From: Istiophorus platypterus
Lineage: Eukaryota > Chordata > Actinopteri > Istiophoriformes > Istiophoridae
Length of the DNA: 64,000 bases
Assembly (NCBI GenBank): GCA_016859345.1
Contig: CM029111.1
Coordinates: forward strand, 9,420,714 to 9,484,713
Reading direction: 5' to 3'
Numbering within the stretch: the stretch's first letter is position 1; every line of letters begins with the position of its first letter. The position numbers and the translations under genes are program-made. Positions 12,601 to 27,479 of the stretch are shown piece by piece. The notes beneath the pieces were generated by a model. The model did no database searches and was not told the DNA's origin. It saw only the letters and a list, made by a program, of their open reading frames with translations.

Positions 12601-15600
12601 TCACTCTCAGACTGAGGAGAAGCCTGAGCTGATGAAAGCGTGAGTTAGCTATTGATTTCTTTCCTACTTCCTTTATACTTGGGGCAAACACCAACTTGAT
12701 CTTTATCCCACATAATAACAGAACTGGAAATATTTTTTGTTTGTTTTTTTTTTTTTTCACTGGTATTAAAAAACACACACACACACACGGTGACCTTTAG
12801 TGGCAGCTTGGGGGATTTTGGCAATCTGGTACATGGTCGGTGTGATGTACACACACTCACAAGCAAACACACATCTTAGAGCATCTGATTATAAAGACGT
12901 GAACAGTTCAATCACACGTGGGCTGTTCTTTCCATTTCCCTCTAGCTGTTGCACATTGATTACATCGAGAATCTTTTTTGAAATCCAACATCTTTATCTG
13001 ACTCTCTTCCTCTCCGCTCTATAGCCTCCTCAACCACTAATACACACATGCTGAAAGACACACACAAACACACTCACGCACACCTTTCCACAGAGACGGA
13101 CCAAAAAAGTGAAATCATTTTTCCGGAGAACCCTGTCCTGTTTATTCCTGTGAGCTCGGAAGCGCTGCAGTTAGCGCTGCATGTTTTGACTTGTTTGAGT
13201 TCAGAGCGCCGTTCTCTGGAGCTCCGGAGCCTCTTGGACTCACCTGGGGCCTGCAGACAGGTACTCTCAAGATTGCCCTCTAGTTTGCACTTCAGCATAA
13301 ACTTTCTCTCTTTTTTTTCTCTCTGTCTCTCTGTCTCTGCGCTCCTCTCCCCAAGTCTCGGCAGTCTAAAGGTGAACACTTGAAATAATGAATCGGATCC
13401 CCCTTTCACCCCCTTCCTCTTTGTATTCCAGTTAAGACTCTCCCCAAAGTATTTGCACTTCATTAAACTTGAAATAGGTTTAATATTTAAAACACCGTGA
13501 ACAGATTTCAACCCCCTCACCCCTCGTACACCTCTCCAGTTTTTCTCTCCCTTCTCCTCGCTCTTGGTTTAATAATCTACTCTCATATTTCCTCTCTAAT
13601 TCACTCCTCCTTCATTAAAAACCAAAATAGATTTAATATTTCAGACTGTGTGGACTTAATTTTTAACCCCTTTCTCCATGGCTCGGTTCTTGACATGCTA
13701 CGGGTTAGATGACTACATTGTGTTGAGGCCTATCCATCTGTATTTTCTCCACTCTGTCCATGTCTTTCTCTCTCGTTCTTGTGGCTCCTGGTTCATCTTT
13801 CTCACTTTTTCCACAGTCAGTCTATTATCAGCTCTGTCTCGCACTGTCTTTGTACTCCAGGCCTCTCTGTGTCTCGCTCTATCTCCCCCACCCCCTGTTT
13901 GCTCTGCCTCTTTGTCCTCTGACTGCACAGATGATTTCAGCCCTTTCCTCCCACCCTATTGACTTTTGTGGCCTGCTCACCCCACCTCACTCAGTTTTTC
14001 CCCTACTCCCTCCATTCTCCCTTCCCCTTTTTGTCCCCTTCTACTCACGAACACACGCCTACTCCCCCTTAATTTCTCAGTTGTATGTTAACACGAGGGG
14101 TTGAATGCTTTTTTTGTTCCGAGAGTTGTGACGTAAGGCTAAAATACAGCTTTGTCCCCCTTATGTCCTCTTTCTGTCTTTCCCTCTTATGTCAACCTCC
14201 TGTTCAGTCCCCACTAAATTTAAAATAAAAAAAAAAGTTCCATTATCACCGTGGAAACTAATCATTTCTCGCCGCCTACCAGCCATCTTTGTCATATGAC
14301 CTCACATCCTGCTGGACATTATGGGCAGTCCACCAGCTAAAAGCCCCTTCTCCTACTCCACCACACCATCACACCACATCACACACACACACACACACAT
14401 ATTCACACAATTTTTCACACTCTTGCTGTCTGTCTTTTTCTCTTCCCGCACACACTCTCTCTCTGTTCTCAATACTGACACCTGCTCTATTTATAATTCC
14501 TTGGCTTAAAAGAGCCATTTTGGACAGGAAGCTGCCCCCTCCCCACTCCTGACCATGGCATTTTTCCAAAACGTCAGCACCCCCTACCTCTCCACCTCCT
14601 GCCCCTGGAACAGACTGGAGAGAGACTGCTGGGTGGAGAAGAGGAGCGTGGGGAGGAGCATGTATATAGTTGTTTTTTTTTTTTTTCGGGGGGGGGGGTG
14701 TAAAGATTAGCCAGTGCACCTGGGTTGGGCCCATGTGTGTGCTTTAGTTAACCACGGCCCGAACGCATACTGTACACACCCAGCAACTAGCTTGCACACA
14801 GCTATATAAAAACATGTACACATAACTACTAGAAACATCCTTTAAGATATGTGTAAAGTACAGTCCAATATGTTTCAATTCAAATTGTATGTGGTTAAAC
14901 CCTGTCTACATGCACACAAACACATCTCTTGGCATTGATCGCTCAGGTCTAAGAATTAAACTACCCAGAATGCATCCTGGCAGGATGTCCTGTTGGCACG
15001 GCACTGGGATGGGTGGGTCAGGAGGTTTCTGTGGTTGAACATTCAGAGCAGTACCCCCACAGCTGAAAACATACCCCCAGACTGACATACTTTATACTTC
15101 ATCACATACCCCAAATCTACCATACATGGCTATATATATAAGTGGTTGTGGTTAACTTTGTAGAAAAAAACACACGCGGACTGTACATTCAGGCACACTC
15201 AATTTCCTCTGTACCTTAGCTCAGTAAATTATGCTAATGCTCATTTTTGTCTTAATTCGATGGCAGAGTAGTCACGCTCTAAGTTTTGGGACCGCAGTTC
15301 CCATAATGTTCTGGGAGCTGTACACAGGAAGGATAGAGATGCCATGGTGTCAGTTAGTTAGCTGCAGGCTAAACACCTGATTTATAGCCTATTTATGTTT
15401 ACATTTTGGCAAGTTGACACCATTGAAAGTTTGCCAAATTAGCTATTAGCAGTTCCTGTCTGCAGTGTACCCATGGATATAGCGATAATTATCACTGGAT
15501 TAGTTTGGTACTGATGAAAACTTAAAAAATGTGATGATCCTCAAGCAAGTTCTAGAATTATAAGGAGAATCTTCATTCTATGTTTCCAAGCAAATTTACG

Positions 15601-16871
15601 AACGTTTCTTTTTACGATGGACATTGAAAATAATGATATCCAAAGGAAGTGTATGTCGCACTGAACCTAAGAATATCTGTATCATGTATGTTCATATTAG
15701 ACCAAGGTATTACTCCAAGAAGGAGTTTGAATTTTTACACAAATTTCGGCGAATGGGGCGCTTTGACTCATGTGACATCTCTTTGTCTGGGCCGCTCCCT
15801 CAGCCCTCCCCTCACAGTTTGAAGACCCATCGGTTCCCAACCTGGGGGTCAGGACTGCCCCAAAGGGTCCAAGATTAGTCAGAGGAGTCCTGAGATGATT
15901 AGCAGGACAGGAAATAAAAAAAGATGTTAATTTTCTTATACTTTTGGTCACAACCTGTCGAATATATGTAACCTGTGATAAGCAGTGACGTATCTGTTTT
16001 AGGGTTAAAAAGCCAAAAGATTTGGTACCTTGTGAGCTCAGGTTATCATAAGAGGAACTTCTAAACTGCAGTGATCAGTATCCTCTTGTAGCAGGAAACA
16101 TGACAACATTTGTAAAACCTTGTAAAAGTTGTTTGAAACTGTTTTGCATCTAGAAAATCCATGGGGGGAACAAAACACCGAGCCTTACTTATGAGCTAGG
16201 CCTCTTCTTCCATGGGAGATCTGTGACAAGGCTCCTCTTTTGGAGATATGAGATGGAGATGTGATGTGATGTGAGCTGGGATACCTCTCTCCTCCAGTGA
16301 TCTGATAGTCACTAATGGGCCATGTAGCCGTGAGCCTGGCAGCGCTGCACACTGTGGCTTATGTGTCACACTGTACCCGGCGTTCACCGAGAGTTAGTGG
16401 AGTGTGAGCAGCCAGAATATTGAGATTAGTAAAGTGTATGTATATGTGTGAGAAACAGAGGCAGACATACCGTATACAGCGTCAGACTGACGGACAAGGA
16501 AGCAGGAACCGTAACTTTCATGAAGAGTTTAACCTATAAAAAGAGGTGTTTCACATTAGGCTCATGACTGGATCTGAGCTCTCTTTCTCTCTCATTTTCA
16601 GTCAACCTGAAGTTCCTCTTTCCCAGTCTGTTTATTTTAGAAAGGTGGCTTTGTTCTATTTACCGTACCCACTCCCTCTGCGGCCTCTACCCCCATCAGC
16701 GTCAGACTGGTTAGAAAGGGGGAGCGAGGAGGAGGAGGGAGGGAGGGATAGGAGGGGGAGAGGAGGGTGGGTGCATGATGTTTGGACAAACGGACAACCC
16801 GAACAGGATATAGAGGTCTACAGCCTGTGGGTGTGTCGTTTTGGCTGAGGCATAGCTCGCACACACGCACA

Positions 16872-16938
<67 letters not shown>

Positions 16939-18425
16939 GTATACGCTCACACACACGTACACACAATCGTGGGAGTGTTCCCGCTGGAGGGCAAAGTCTC
17001 CCTTCCTCTTATACATTCATTCTCTCCTTTTCCCTCCTTCCCCTTCTTTCCCCCTTTTCCGCCATAACACCCCACCACACCTCCTCCCTTTAGACCACTC
17101 TTTCTCCTTCATCCCTTGTTCCTTCTCTTGTGACACCCCCCCCTTTTGAAGAGAGGAAAAAAAGAAAGTGTTAAAGATACAGAAGAGTTGGCCAGCAGCA
17201 ATGAGAAACTAGGAGGGAGAGGCCAGAATCACCACAGGGGACAATTATGGCTTGGGCTGTGTACATACACGAGTCTGCGTGTGTGTGTACGTGTTTGTGT
17301 TTGGTTCTTTTTGGGTTTGATAGTCATAGACGCGTTGAAGACAGTCCTGGAAGCGACTATCTGTCCTTCACAACTATTTGTCCCCTCCCTCTCTCCTCTA
17401 TCCCTCCTTCCCTCTGTCTGTTTGGACCTTTCTTTCCATCCAGTCAGTTTGCACTGTCACTTCTGTTTTCACTCATCTCATACACTGGAGCTACAATTGC
17501 TTCTCGCACGCATTATGAGTGTGTGCGTTGTTTCACATTGAGTGTATGGACTGGAATAAAGGCAGGGCTGTGGGTTAAACTTCCTCCTCATCGGGAGGAT
17601 CTGCGCCTGTTTGTTTTTTGTGTAAAACCAGAACTTCCCTGCTGTGTTCCACAGGACTTAAGCTTTCTCCTGTATATCCTCCGCTCTTTGTCACCACAGA
17701 TAATGTTAGTTTTATGGTGCCAAACTCTCCTTTGTTCCGCCACTCTCCCCCAACCCCTTGCCCGAGTTCACCTGCCTGCCTGCACTCATTGTTTCCACCT
17801 TCCTCCACCTCTCTTCTTGCAACTCTTTCCTCCTTACTACCCTCATATATTCCAGCAGCAGCATGCAAAGAATAACTTCATCTTGATCTCCTTTCCACTC
17901 TCTCTATCTATCTTCACACCCCACCCCTTTTCCTCGTAAGACGGTATCTCTGAATCTAAAATGGGTCATGAGTTTGTTTCAGGTGGGACCTCCCACAGCA
18001 GGGGTATCCATAGGTTGTTTTTTTCTTTTTCTTTTGTTTTTTTTTTTTTAAACCTAATTCCCCCGTTGAGACTACACCTGACCCGAGAGAGGAAAAAAAA
18101 AAAAAAAATGAAGTGACCCTCATGTGAATTCAGCAGTAGAAGGGGATGGCTGTTAGAAAAAAAAAAGAAGAGGATTTCAGAGTTCTGACTGTGTGTGTGA
18201 TCGTGTGTGAGAAAGCATGCGAGATAGAGAGGTCGAGAAACAAAGTCTGTGTTTGCATGTGTATATGGTGTAACTGTCTGTGACCCTGGCAGGTTTTGTT
18301 TTTTTTTTTTTTTTCTTTTCGTGGTTAGACTGTTTGGCCTTCCCATAGTTCCTCTGGCCTCAGAGACATCCAGCTTCAAGGTTTAAGTGTCTGTTTGCGT
18401 GTAGACGTGTGTGTGTGCGTGTGTG

Positions 18426-18473
<48 letters not shown>

Positions 18474-19832
18474 ACAGGAGATGAGAAAAAGGAACGATGG
18501 GGGTTAGAGGTGGATTTGATAGGGCAGGACACCCAGACCCCCCCACCCCCCACTCCCCCCCTTACCCCTCTGTTCAGACCTTGATAAGTGGAGCCGGAGT
18601 CTGTGGGGGTTAGGGATTCCTGTCTGGCACAAACCCACACTCATACACATAGAAACACGCACACGGACTGGGATCCGCCCGCTCTACATTCCTGTGTCCG
18701 ACTAAGGAAGCAGCCTAGCCGTCTTCCCCTCCACTCCCAAATTATCCCCTTCTCTTAAAGTCCCTGCATACTTATCACACGCCTCTCTACCTCTCTCTTC
18801 CATTCTGACTCATGCATACCTCCTCTATCTACCGTGCTTTCGTCCTCTCCATCCTTCCACTGAGCACACTGCAAACTGCACGTTGAATCATCAAGGAGTG
18901 ACCTGTAAAATGTTGTATGAAGGCGAGATAAAAAAAGATCTGCTAGTAAAGTGAGATAATATCACCTTTTTACAGTGTAAATCATGTTCAAAACCTGTCT
19001 AATATAATTCCCATGACAGCTGTTTTGTGATCTGTCACTCGCTTGAAAACACCGGTGACAGCACTGGAAATATTACAATTAACTCACTGTATCTAGATAT
19101 TTCATATTGTGGGGAAATTAAAATTCAGGAACATAATTTCAGACATTTCTGCGGTTCATGTGTCCCTCTATCTCTGGGGGGGGGTTGCTTTATCATTCAC
19201 TGCTTACCTTTTTTCAGTTTTTTTACCCGTTGCTCAAACTCTTAGATACACTCTCAACTTTTTCCCTTTATCCCATCTCTCCCTTTGATCCTCTTAATTG
19301 CTCCCTATTTTCTTTCCCTCCCTTTTTGCTATCTGACTCTGTTTATATCTTTTGCCCCTTTCTCTCCCACTCTCCCTCCCTGTATTCCTCCCTCCCTTTC
19401 AGGGGGTGTGTTACAGGGGTTAGGAGGAGGTCATGTGGTCTCACGCTGCCCTTCTCTCTAATGGCTTCTTAATGAGAGAGTCAGGGAGGGAGAGAGAAGC
19501 AGCAAGTGGAGCAGTTTTGAGAAGAGGGGTGAGATATCAGCAGTTCTGCTTAGGGCACTGACTCTCCCTGTGTGTGTGCATGCATGTGCGTGTCCATGTA
19601 AGGCTGTGTGTGCTCTATTTGTGTATTTGTATTCACGCGCCTGCACTGTTTGACCGACCCCTTGCTCCATTTCAAGCCCTTTCCGAGCTCTATGTTCCTC
19701 TCCGGGGAAAGAGGAAATGACACGTTTGTAGCCTTGAATAAGCACCGAGACTCCTCACACGCACTGTCCACGGGGCCTGGCTTGGGGTCGTTGGGAGAAG
19801 ATGTGGAGATGAGGGACGAGGAGGGGTGTCAG

Positions 19833-19882
<50 letters not shown>

Positions 19883-22800
19883 GGGGGGGGTAGGCCTGCT
19901 CTTTAATTTGCATAGCTTCTGCTGATTTGATCATAAGCAATTAATCTCTATGGTTCAGCTTGGCTGCAGTGGGGGAAGAGAAGATGAACACAGTCCTCCA
20001 TTGTGTGCATGCGTCCCTCGCTATGGTTTCCCCCACCATTCATACAGTGTGATTACTACTGTTCTTACCTCTCATACTCATATCATAGAGGGAACAAGCT
20101 GTGGCAATTTGGTCTCACTTATTGCACATGATATTTCCCTGCAGAGCAGTTTGGTTTCCCTAGTAATTTCTGGATTTGCAGACAAATATTGCTTTTAAAT
20201 CTCCATTTTCAATATCTAAAATTTTCCCCGGATTTTTAAAAAAACATTTTCATGAACCCTGAGGTCACGATTGATATCAATCGCTTTTCAAATCACAGCG
20301 AATTGTAGAATTCAAAATAAACTGAAAATAAAAACGAATAATATCAAATAACAATGAAATTAAACATGGATTTACATGATCAGCTGCAGCGTTGGCTGCA
20401 GCACTAGAACTCTGATTATGGAATTATGTGTCAAATGAGGACGTCTTCTATTTTGGTGGCTCATGGAATGGTATGAGGTTCAAGGCCTGTCATGCCTCAG
20501 TGTTGAGATCAGTCCAACTTTTATCAGCTCAGGAGTGACACAGATCTCCACTGATCCACTAACACTAAGCTCGTAGCTTCCACAGGTTTGGCTCCCTGAT
20601 TCACCTCTCATTTGTCTCACTTCCTTCCTCTGTTTGACTCTGTGCTCTGTTCCCTCATTTTGGCCTACACATCTGTGCACCGCAACCACTGGGACTCGTT
20701 CCTTCACTCTCCCTTTCTGGCCAGCCTCTCTGCTAGTTTTCCATCTCCCTCTATCTCCCTCGCCCTTGCTTTTCCTCTCCATGGCACCGTACTCCTCCCA
20801 TGCTGAGCCCAGAGCTCTCTCCATTGTTGGAGGCAGGTTGCCAAGGATACAAGCACAGAGAGGCACAGTCTTAATGTTATGAGATGGGAGAGATGAGCAG
20901 AGAGAGGCGAGAGGGGCAATAGTCTCTATGGTCACTGGGCAGCCCGACAACAACGCTAATGCTCTCCAGAGAACACGTAACACCCCCTGCTCACCGCTTA
21001 GTGTAGTCTCCCTCTGTGCACGGAGCACAGTGACATTGACTGTTGGTGGAGAAATGTCTTGTACTGGTCCCCCGCTCTCTGTTCGCCTGTAGTGACTGTA
21101 GTGTGTGATTGTAGTGTACGTCTTCTTGTTGTGTTTTATGTTAATTTGTCGGGGGGCCACTTGATGTGGGCCCCTGATCGATCGGTCGGTCTACAAAGTC
21201 AAATAATCAAAAGTGAAATATTTGAGGGCATTGGAATTTTTTAGAGTTTTCTGTTTATGCTGTGTACAACGCTCAGAGGCGAGGTTTGTTGATGCTGCCC
21301 CTTAAAATACAGCAAAAGTCTCGAACTAGCCAGTAAGACCTTTTTTAAAGCTGTTTCCTAAATTTTCTTGAATCAAGTGCACTTGCTTAAATTTTGGTCT
21401 ACTGATGTGTCTTTTTCAGTCAGAAAATTCCTGAAATGCAAACTCTCGCTGCACTCATAATGAAATTTTATGATGTAAGTTGGTTTAAACATCTTCCATA
21501 AAGGAAGACTCTTCATGCTTAAATCCGGGGCAGATATTTAACAGAACCAAAGTTTTGGTCGCTAGAACTTAATTTGCCTGGAAAATAGGATGAAACATTC
21601 ATGGAATGTTGCCCTACCTGGTTGAAAGTTTCAAGCTTGTCAAGCCACTAACCAAACCCGACAGGGATGTCACTATGTCCCGGGGTACATCTGTACGCTG
21701 TTAAAGAGAGAAGAGAATTTAACTCACTGGAGGTCAATAAAAACAATATTTTCAGGGGGTGTTATGGGTTCAATGCAAACATGTTCAACACATACTACCC
21801 ATGTGCTCATACATGGGATGACAAAGATTACATGACACAGTGTGATTGTAAAATAGAGATTTTTTTGAAAAGATAGGTTAGTGCAAATTTTTACATGTCT
21901 TGATATGTGATTTATCTCATAAGTAGTTTCAGAATCTGTTCCAGAATGTCCAGCTGTAAATATTTTGATTTTGCCAACTGTGTTTGCTTATTAAACCCGT
22001 CTTAAATTAATTTCTGAGGAGCTGCAAAGAAGTAATTCAGGCTAGGTGCTCGCCTCTGAGCCTCTGGGCCGGTGTGTGAGTCAAAGAGCGTGTTAACCCA
22101 CACACCAATAACCCACAAGGCACTGCACAGCATCCCGAACCCAGAGTCGTTGTCGTTTTCCCCTTCCACTTTCCATTATCCCTCCTTTCAACCTCTCTCT
22201 CTCTCTCTTCCACCTCACCTTTCAAGTACCCTGGACCGGGCTGGACTAGGCTGTTGGGCTTGTGCCCGCTTACCAGTTCCTCCCCTGTGCATAAAGCCAA
22301 GACATAACCTCTCTCTCTCCCTTTCAATCTCTCCATCTCTCTCTCTCTTTGCTTTTAGCACAAAGACCTGCGTGTCTGCCTTCCTTCCCCACCCAGCATT
22401 CTTTCCCCATGCAGACCTCTCCCCCGCTCTCTCTCTTTCTCTCTCTCTCCGTCGACTTCCCTCCTACCCACCAAGTCGCTCAGCCTCACCCTACCTTTCA
22501 TTAGCCCACTCTTTATCTCGTACACTCACTCAGCTTGCTCTCTCCCCCTCCACTCTCCTATCTCTCCAGCTTTTACACTCCCTGTACTCTTTCTCCCCCC
22601 TCTCTCTCTCTCTCTTTCCCTCTCTCACTCTCTCTCTCTCCCCTTCAGTTGCTTCAGCTTTTGTTTCTGATACATCTTCATTTATTCCTCTCTCCCTCTC
22701 TTTCCCTGCTGACCCTATTATTTTTATATTCTCTCTCCCTCTGCCATCACCCCCCCTCCCTACCTCCCTCTCACTCCTCGCTGTCCCTCTAAGCTGCATT

Positions 22801-24354
22801 AACTCCCCAGATTACCTTGAGCCCTGCAATCCTCCATCCCCCACGCACTCACCCACTCCCTCTTTCCCTCTTTGCCTCCCTTCCTTCACTCATTTACTTG
22901 CTCACTTTGAGTATGTCCACACCATGGCGGCTAATTTTGAAAACAAAGATACATGAAATTACTTTCGACCATGCTAGCATTTTAATATTATTTCCAAGCA
23001 GGTCTCTGTCCACACTGAAACAACTCAACAATAGAATAATGGAAAACACTCTTCTGTGTTGTCCTCCTTTAGACAGAAAACAACAAAACTGAGCATCACT
23101 GCCAACATATGGTAAAGAGTAGGACAGACACATTCTGTCACCTCTTGCTCTCCATGATCAGCTGTACTATGTGTAAATTCAGCAGAACTCAGTAATTTAC
23201 ACGATTTCTTGTGTGAATAGCAGTTTGATCCCAGATCATAGCTATGTTTTAACCAGGCGGCCTGGCTACAGTGTCAGAGTATTCACATAACTGCATATGC
23301 ACATTAATTTTTGTATACATTCAAAGATAATTTTTTTTTTAATCCATTCACCACTAAACAATAGCAACCCATCTCGAGAGTATTGCCCTTTGACAGAACA
23401 AAAAACTAAGGGGTCTTAAAATGGAGGAAGCTATTGTAGCCTATTAGCTGTGTTGCACCATCCACTTTTGTGTAAACTCCTCTTTTAAAGTGAACTGTTC
23501 CACAAGAGTTTGCAGACAGTTATAAGACAGCAGTCAGCTGTAGAAACGCATCTTTTGATTGCACTGTGTGTACTTATTTTCCCATTAGCAACCAAGCAAA
23601 TCCACGTGCTAACCAAAAGTTAGCAAGCTCGCTTAATTCAAAGAGCTTTCCTCCCGCCTTCAGTGACTCTTTATGGAATGAAATGCTCTACAGTCCTGAG
23701 AAGAAAATGAAAAGCCCAGTACAAAGAAGAAACTTGAAAAAGATATTGTGACAGACTAGTGCCCGCTCGCTGCTGATTAATTTCACCGTGCCACTTTCCA
23801 GTGGGACCAGGCCAAATCATCCCTGGCCAACACAGTAATTTCCTTTGAACTCCTTTGCAAAAATGTAAGCATAACGAAACATGTTGCCACTCAAGGAGGT
23901 TACTATATTGTTAGTGCGATAACGGTAGGAAAAGCGGCAGCGGCAATAGGCTTCACATCTTGATATACTGCCCCCACTGTCTATATGTTTAATTGCATCC
24001 CACTGACATGTGAAGTTCCCGTCTTGATGCGGACGGGCGACATAAAGAGAGAAAGAGGCGTTTTAAAATTTCGCTGGCTTACTGGAGATGTACTCTCACA
24101 CACTCGCTCGCTCACCCCCACCAGCACCACCCACCCTTCCTCCCACTGCCTCTGCAACTTCCCCCTCACCTCTCCTCGCTCCCCCTTCACTCACCCTCCC
24201 ACCCACACTCCGTCACCCCACCGTCCACCTCTCACCCCACCACTCTTGCAATTGCTGTGCTCCTCTTCTCTCCTCTCTCCTCCCCTCCACCCACACTCTC
24301 TTTTTCTCCGAGCCCCCAGCAGTACCACCAGCACCACCAGCACCATCATCTCTT

Positions 24355-24387
<33 letters not shown>

Positions 24388-27184
24388 TCCCTGTCCTTTA
24401 CCACTCTCTTCCCTCTGTCCCTCCCTCCTCTAAAGCCTTCAGGCTTTGCTTGATTTATGCTTGCCCTCCCTATCCACACACACCCCACCACCACCATCAC
24501 CACCACCCACCCTTCCCTATCTCTCCTGGAGGTTGTGGCCCGGCTAGTCCCTAAAAACAACAGAGAGAGAGAGCAAGTAAGGGAGAGGAAGACAGAGAGA
24601 GAGAGAGAGAATAACAACCTCTTTTACTTTCCATCCTCCCTCCTTTTTAACCCAGCATTTTTTTCATTCCCCTCTCCCACACTGCTTTTTAAATTGCCTC
24701 TGAATTCTTGAGCTGTTTTAGTGCCTCACTCCCCCTTCTCGGCTGAAATTACTTTTTTACCCTCTCAAACTCTGGCATGCTGAGGAAGCAAGTTCCACCT
24801 TCCCTCCCCTCTTTGTCCACTCGAGGACAAACACGCACTAATCACACGTACAGTCTATGGAGCTGTTTGCAGGGGGAAAAAAGGTGGAGCAGATACTTTT
24901 GTTTTCTCGTTTAGAAGCATGTCGCTGTAATGTTGCATAGACAATACGGCGAGCAGCGGGCTCCTGTGACAACACAGCTCTTGTAATGCCTTGTCCTTTT
25001 CAACCTCAGGCTGGCCGAGCCATTAACCAGGCCAACTTGGGGCAAGGCTTCTTTTTAAGTCTTCCTCTGGCACGCACGCACACACGCACACACACATACG
25101 CACACAAACACACACACACACACACAAAGACACAGTGAGAGAGTCTCTCTCCTTTGTTTGCACTCCCATACTCAAACATGCACACAAGCCCTACTTTCTT
25201 CTTGACAGCTCTCTTGTGGTCGACAAGCCTCAGTAACTCGTTGCTTAACCACCTTGGACTTTTTCTCTCCATTGTGTTTGGCTACTGTCTCTGTTGATTT
25301 GAAGGTGTGGTGTGTTGTGTGTGTGTGTGTGTGTGTGTGTGTGCACGTTTGCATGTGCACGTACACAAGAGCAGCGGTGTCAAAGGAGTGTGTCCACCAA
25401 CAGCCAGGTCAAGTGTGCTTATACAAACAATGAATGTGAATCAAATTATTTTTAATTCATCATTTATCTATCTAAAATAACAATAAAAAAATACATATAA
25501 AACCCATATTTATGGAAAATGGAAACTCTCTTACACAAGTGTTTGACTTCTTTTGGAAGTGAAGGAGGCATATGTTGAAACACACACACACTCACACATG
25601 GACACACTCCTTGAGGACAATCAGAACAGAAGATCGTAGGTCAAACTGGGGTCAGCTGACCCTTCCCTCCCTTTTCAGACCTTCTCTTTCCTCCTCTTTA
25701 CTGCGTCAGATTGCGTTCTCTAATAACACAACTCCCCTCGTGAAACACACTCACACATGCTTAAGATATACAGTGCAGCCTCCAACCACAGCACATAAAA
25801 CTGTATCTTCTATCCATTAGCTGCAACTATCTCAATGGATGATAAATGCAGTATCTGTCACAACACATTTGAAGTATAGTTCAACACACACATCTTTTAT
25901 TCCAAGGCAAGACTTATTCCGCCTTTGCCTTTTCCCACTCAAGCCCCCACAGCATAGCCCACGTGTGTGCGCGCGCACACACACACACACACACATATAC
26001 ACAGACGCACATGCACACAAAGACAAACTCATACATGAACAAAGAGAACCACCATTTCCACATATTTGTCTCTCCTTTTAAAAGGGGGTTTGATTTAGCA
26101 TAAATGTTGAAGCCAAGGGTGCCCGGCTACCATGGCAACCAAATTAAACGGAGGATCTCTTCAGAAAGCAGAAATCTAAATTATTCGGACTCTTTTATGA
26201 AGGGGAAAATGAAAATTCCCTTCACTGTACAGAGACCGCTGCACTGTAAAGGCAAAAGAAAGGAGGGGGAAAATGAGGAAAATGCTATTGTTTTTTTGTC
26301 TCTGACCATGCAGTTCAAAGGCATAGTCTATGCCATTGAAATTCATAGGTTGTCTCATGACAACCAGTATGTTAACACTCAGCATATGTGCACAAAGGAA
26401 TGATGTAACCACAGTGTCTCTAAAACTCCAGATAAACCTATTGCCTCCAAAAGACACAACAATATGTGTGTCTGCAAATCCTCAGTGAAACCCGACACAC
26501 GTATGATGAAATCCATAAGCTGCGTGCATGGGATTAGGTGCGACTGTTTCTGGTGTGGTAAATGATTTTATCTGTTGGAACAGGATGAGGTTTAAGTAAC
26601 ACACCATCTACGCAGGGGCCGATAAAGCTTACATAAGTGAAGGAGGATTATGTGCTATATTCTGATTATTTGGTGCGGAAGCCTGTTTGTGGTCAGCTGA
26701 ATACTAATTTCTAATATCTCACGCTTAGTCTCGGAAATTTGGATAAATCCTCAGAAAGTAGGATACTGTATGTTGCACAACGGCTAGTGTCAGCAGGACA
26801 GAAAGAGTCCCTTGCTAATGTGTAAAACATATATATATATATTAATTTCACACATTTTTTGCGTGGGAAAAAGAAAAAGTCAGAAGTGTTGCTGTTTTCT
26901 GCAAGGAAATCATGAAGCAATCACATTTCCATAACTCTGTCATTTAATCTGCAGCGTGTGACTGAAGCATTGTTACTGTAGGACTGTAAGGAGTGCGGAC
27001 ATGTTCCATCTGTAGATGCACGTGTCCAGGGGATGCTGGGAAAAGTGGTCAGGGGTCATTCATTCATCCAATGAACAGATGAGTGGAGGGAGATGGGGGT
27101 CAGAGGTGACCCTCTTTTCTCTCTCTCCTTCGCTTCCTCTCCTTCCATTTGTCTGCTCTCCTTTCTCCATATACGTGTACACAC

Positions 27185-27234
<50 letters not shown>

Positions 27235-27425
27235 GTGTATGTGTGTGTGTTTGTGCATGAGTGTGTTTGTTGTTGGCCAACAGCAGATCTATGTTATTGA
27301 TTGACTCCTGTGGCTGCTGGGCTGCCCACTGAAGGAGGGGGCAGAGCTCTAATGAATTCCTGCACCTTATGCCCCTTGCGCCAACCCCTACACCCCCTCC
27401 TTAATTAACTTTGTTTGTGCGTGCA

Positions 27426-27479
<54 letters not shown>

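Noticed and set aside
13048..13383. Open frame with a good donor (cagacag|gtactc near 13276) and balanced composition
   Set aside because: No matching acceptor, no recognisable domain, and overlapping open frames on the other strand; probably chance.
13454..13650. Similar ttcattaaa...tttaatattt segments about 160 bp apart
   Set aside because: Similarity is short and interrupted; may be composition only.
20480..21160. 226-codon frame on the minus strand
   Set aside because: Mixed, low-information composition, no domain, located inside the zbtb46 intron.
22072..22956. Open frame of 294 codons on + strand
   Set aside because: Ser/Leu/Pro-only composition from the CT-rich tract; no domain, no splice logic, no homology.
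22912..23450. Segment that looks like a DNA transposon relic (uniform texture unlike neighbours)
   Set aside because: No terminal inverted repeats or transposase motif found by reading; a repeat-library search would decide.
25839..26081. THTHTH/VCVCVC open frames here and at most other microsatellites
   Set aside because: Translations of (CA)n/(TG)n repeats, not genes.
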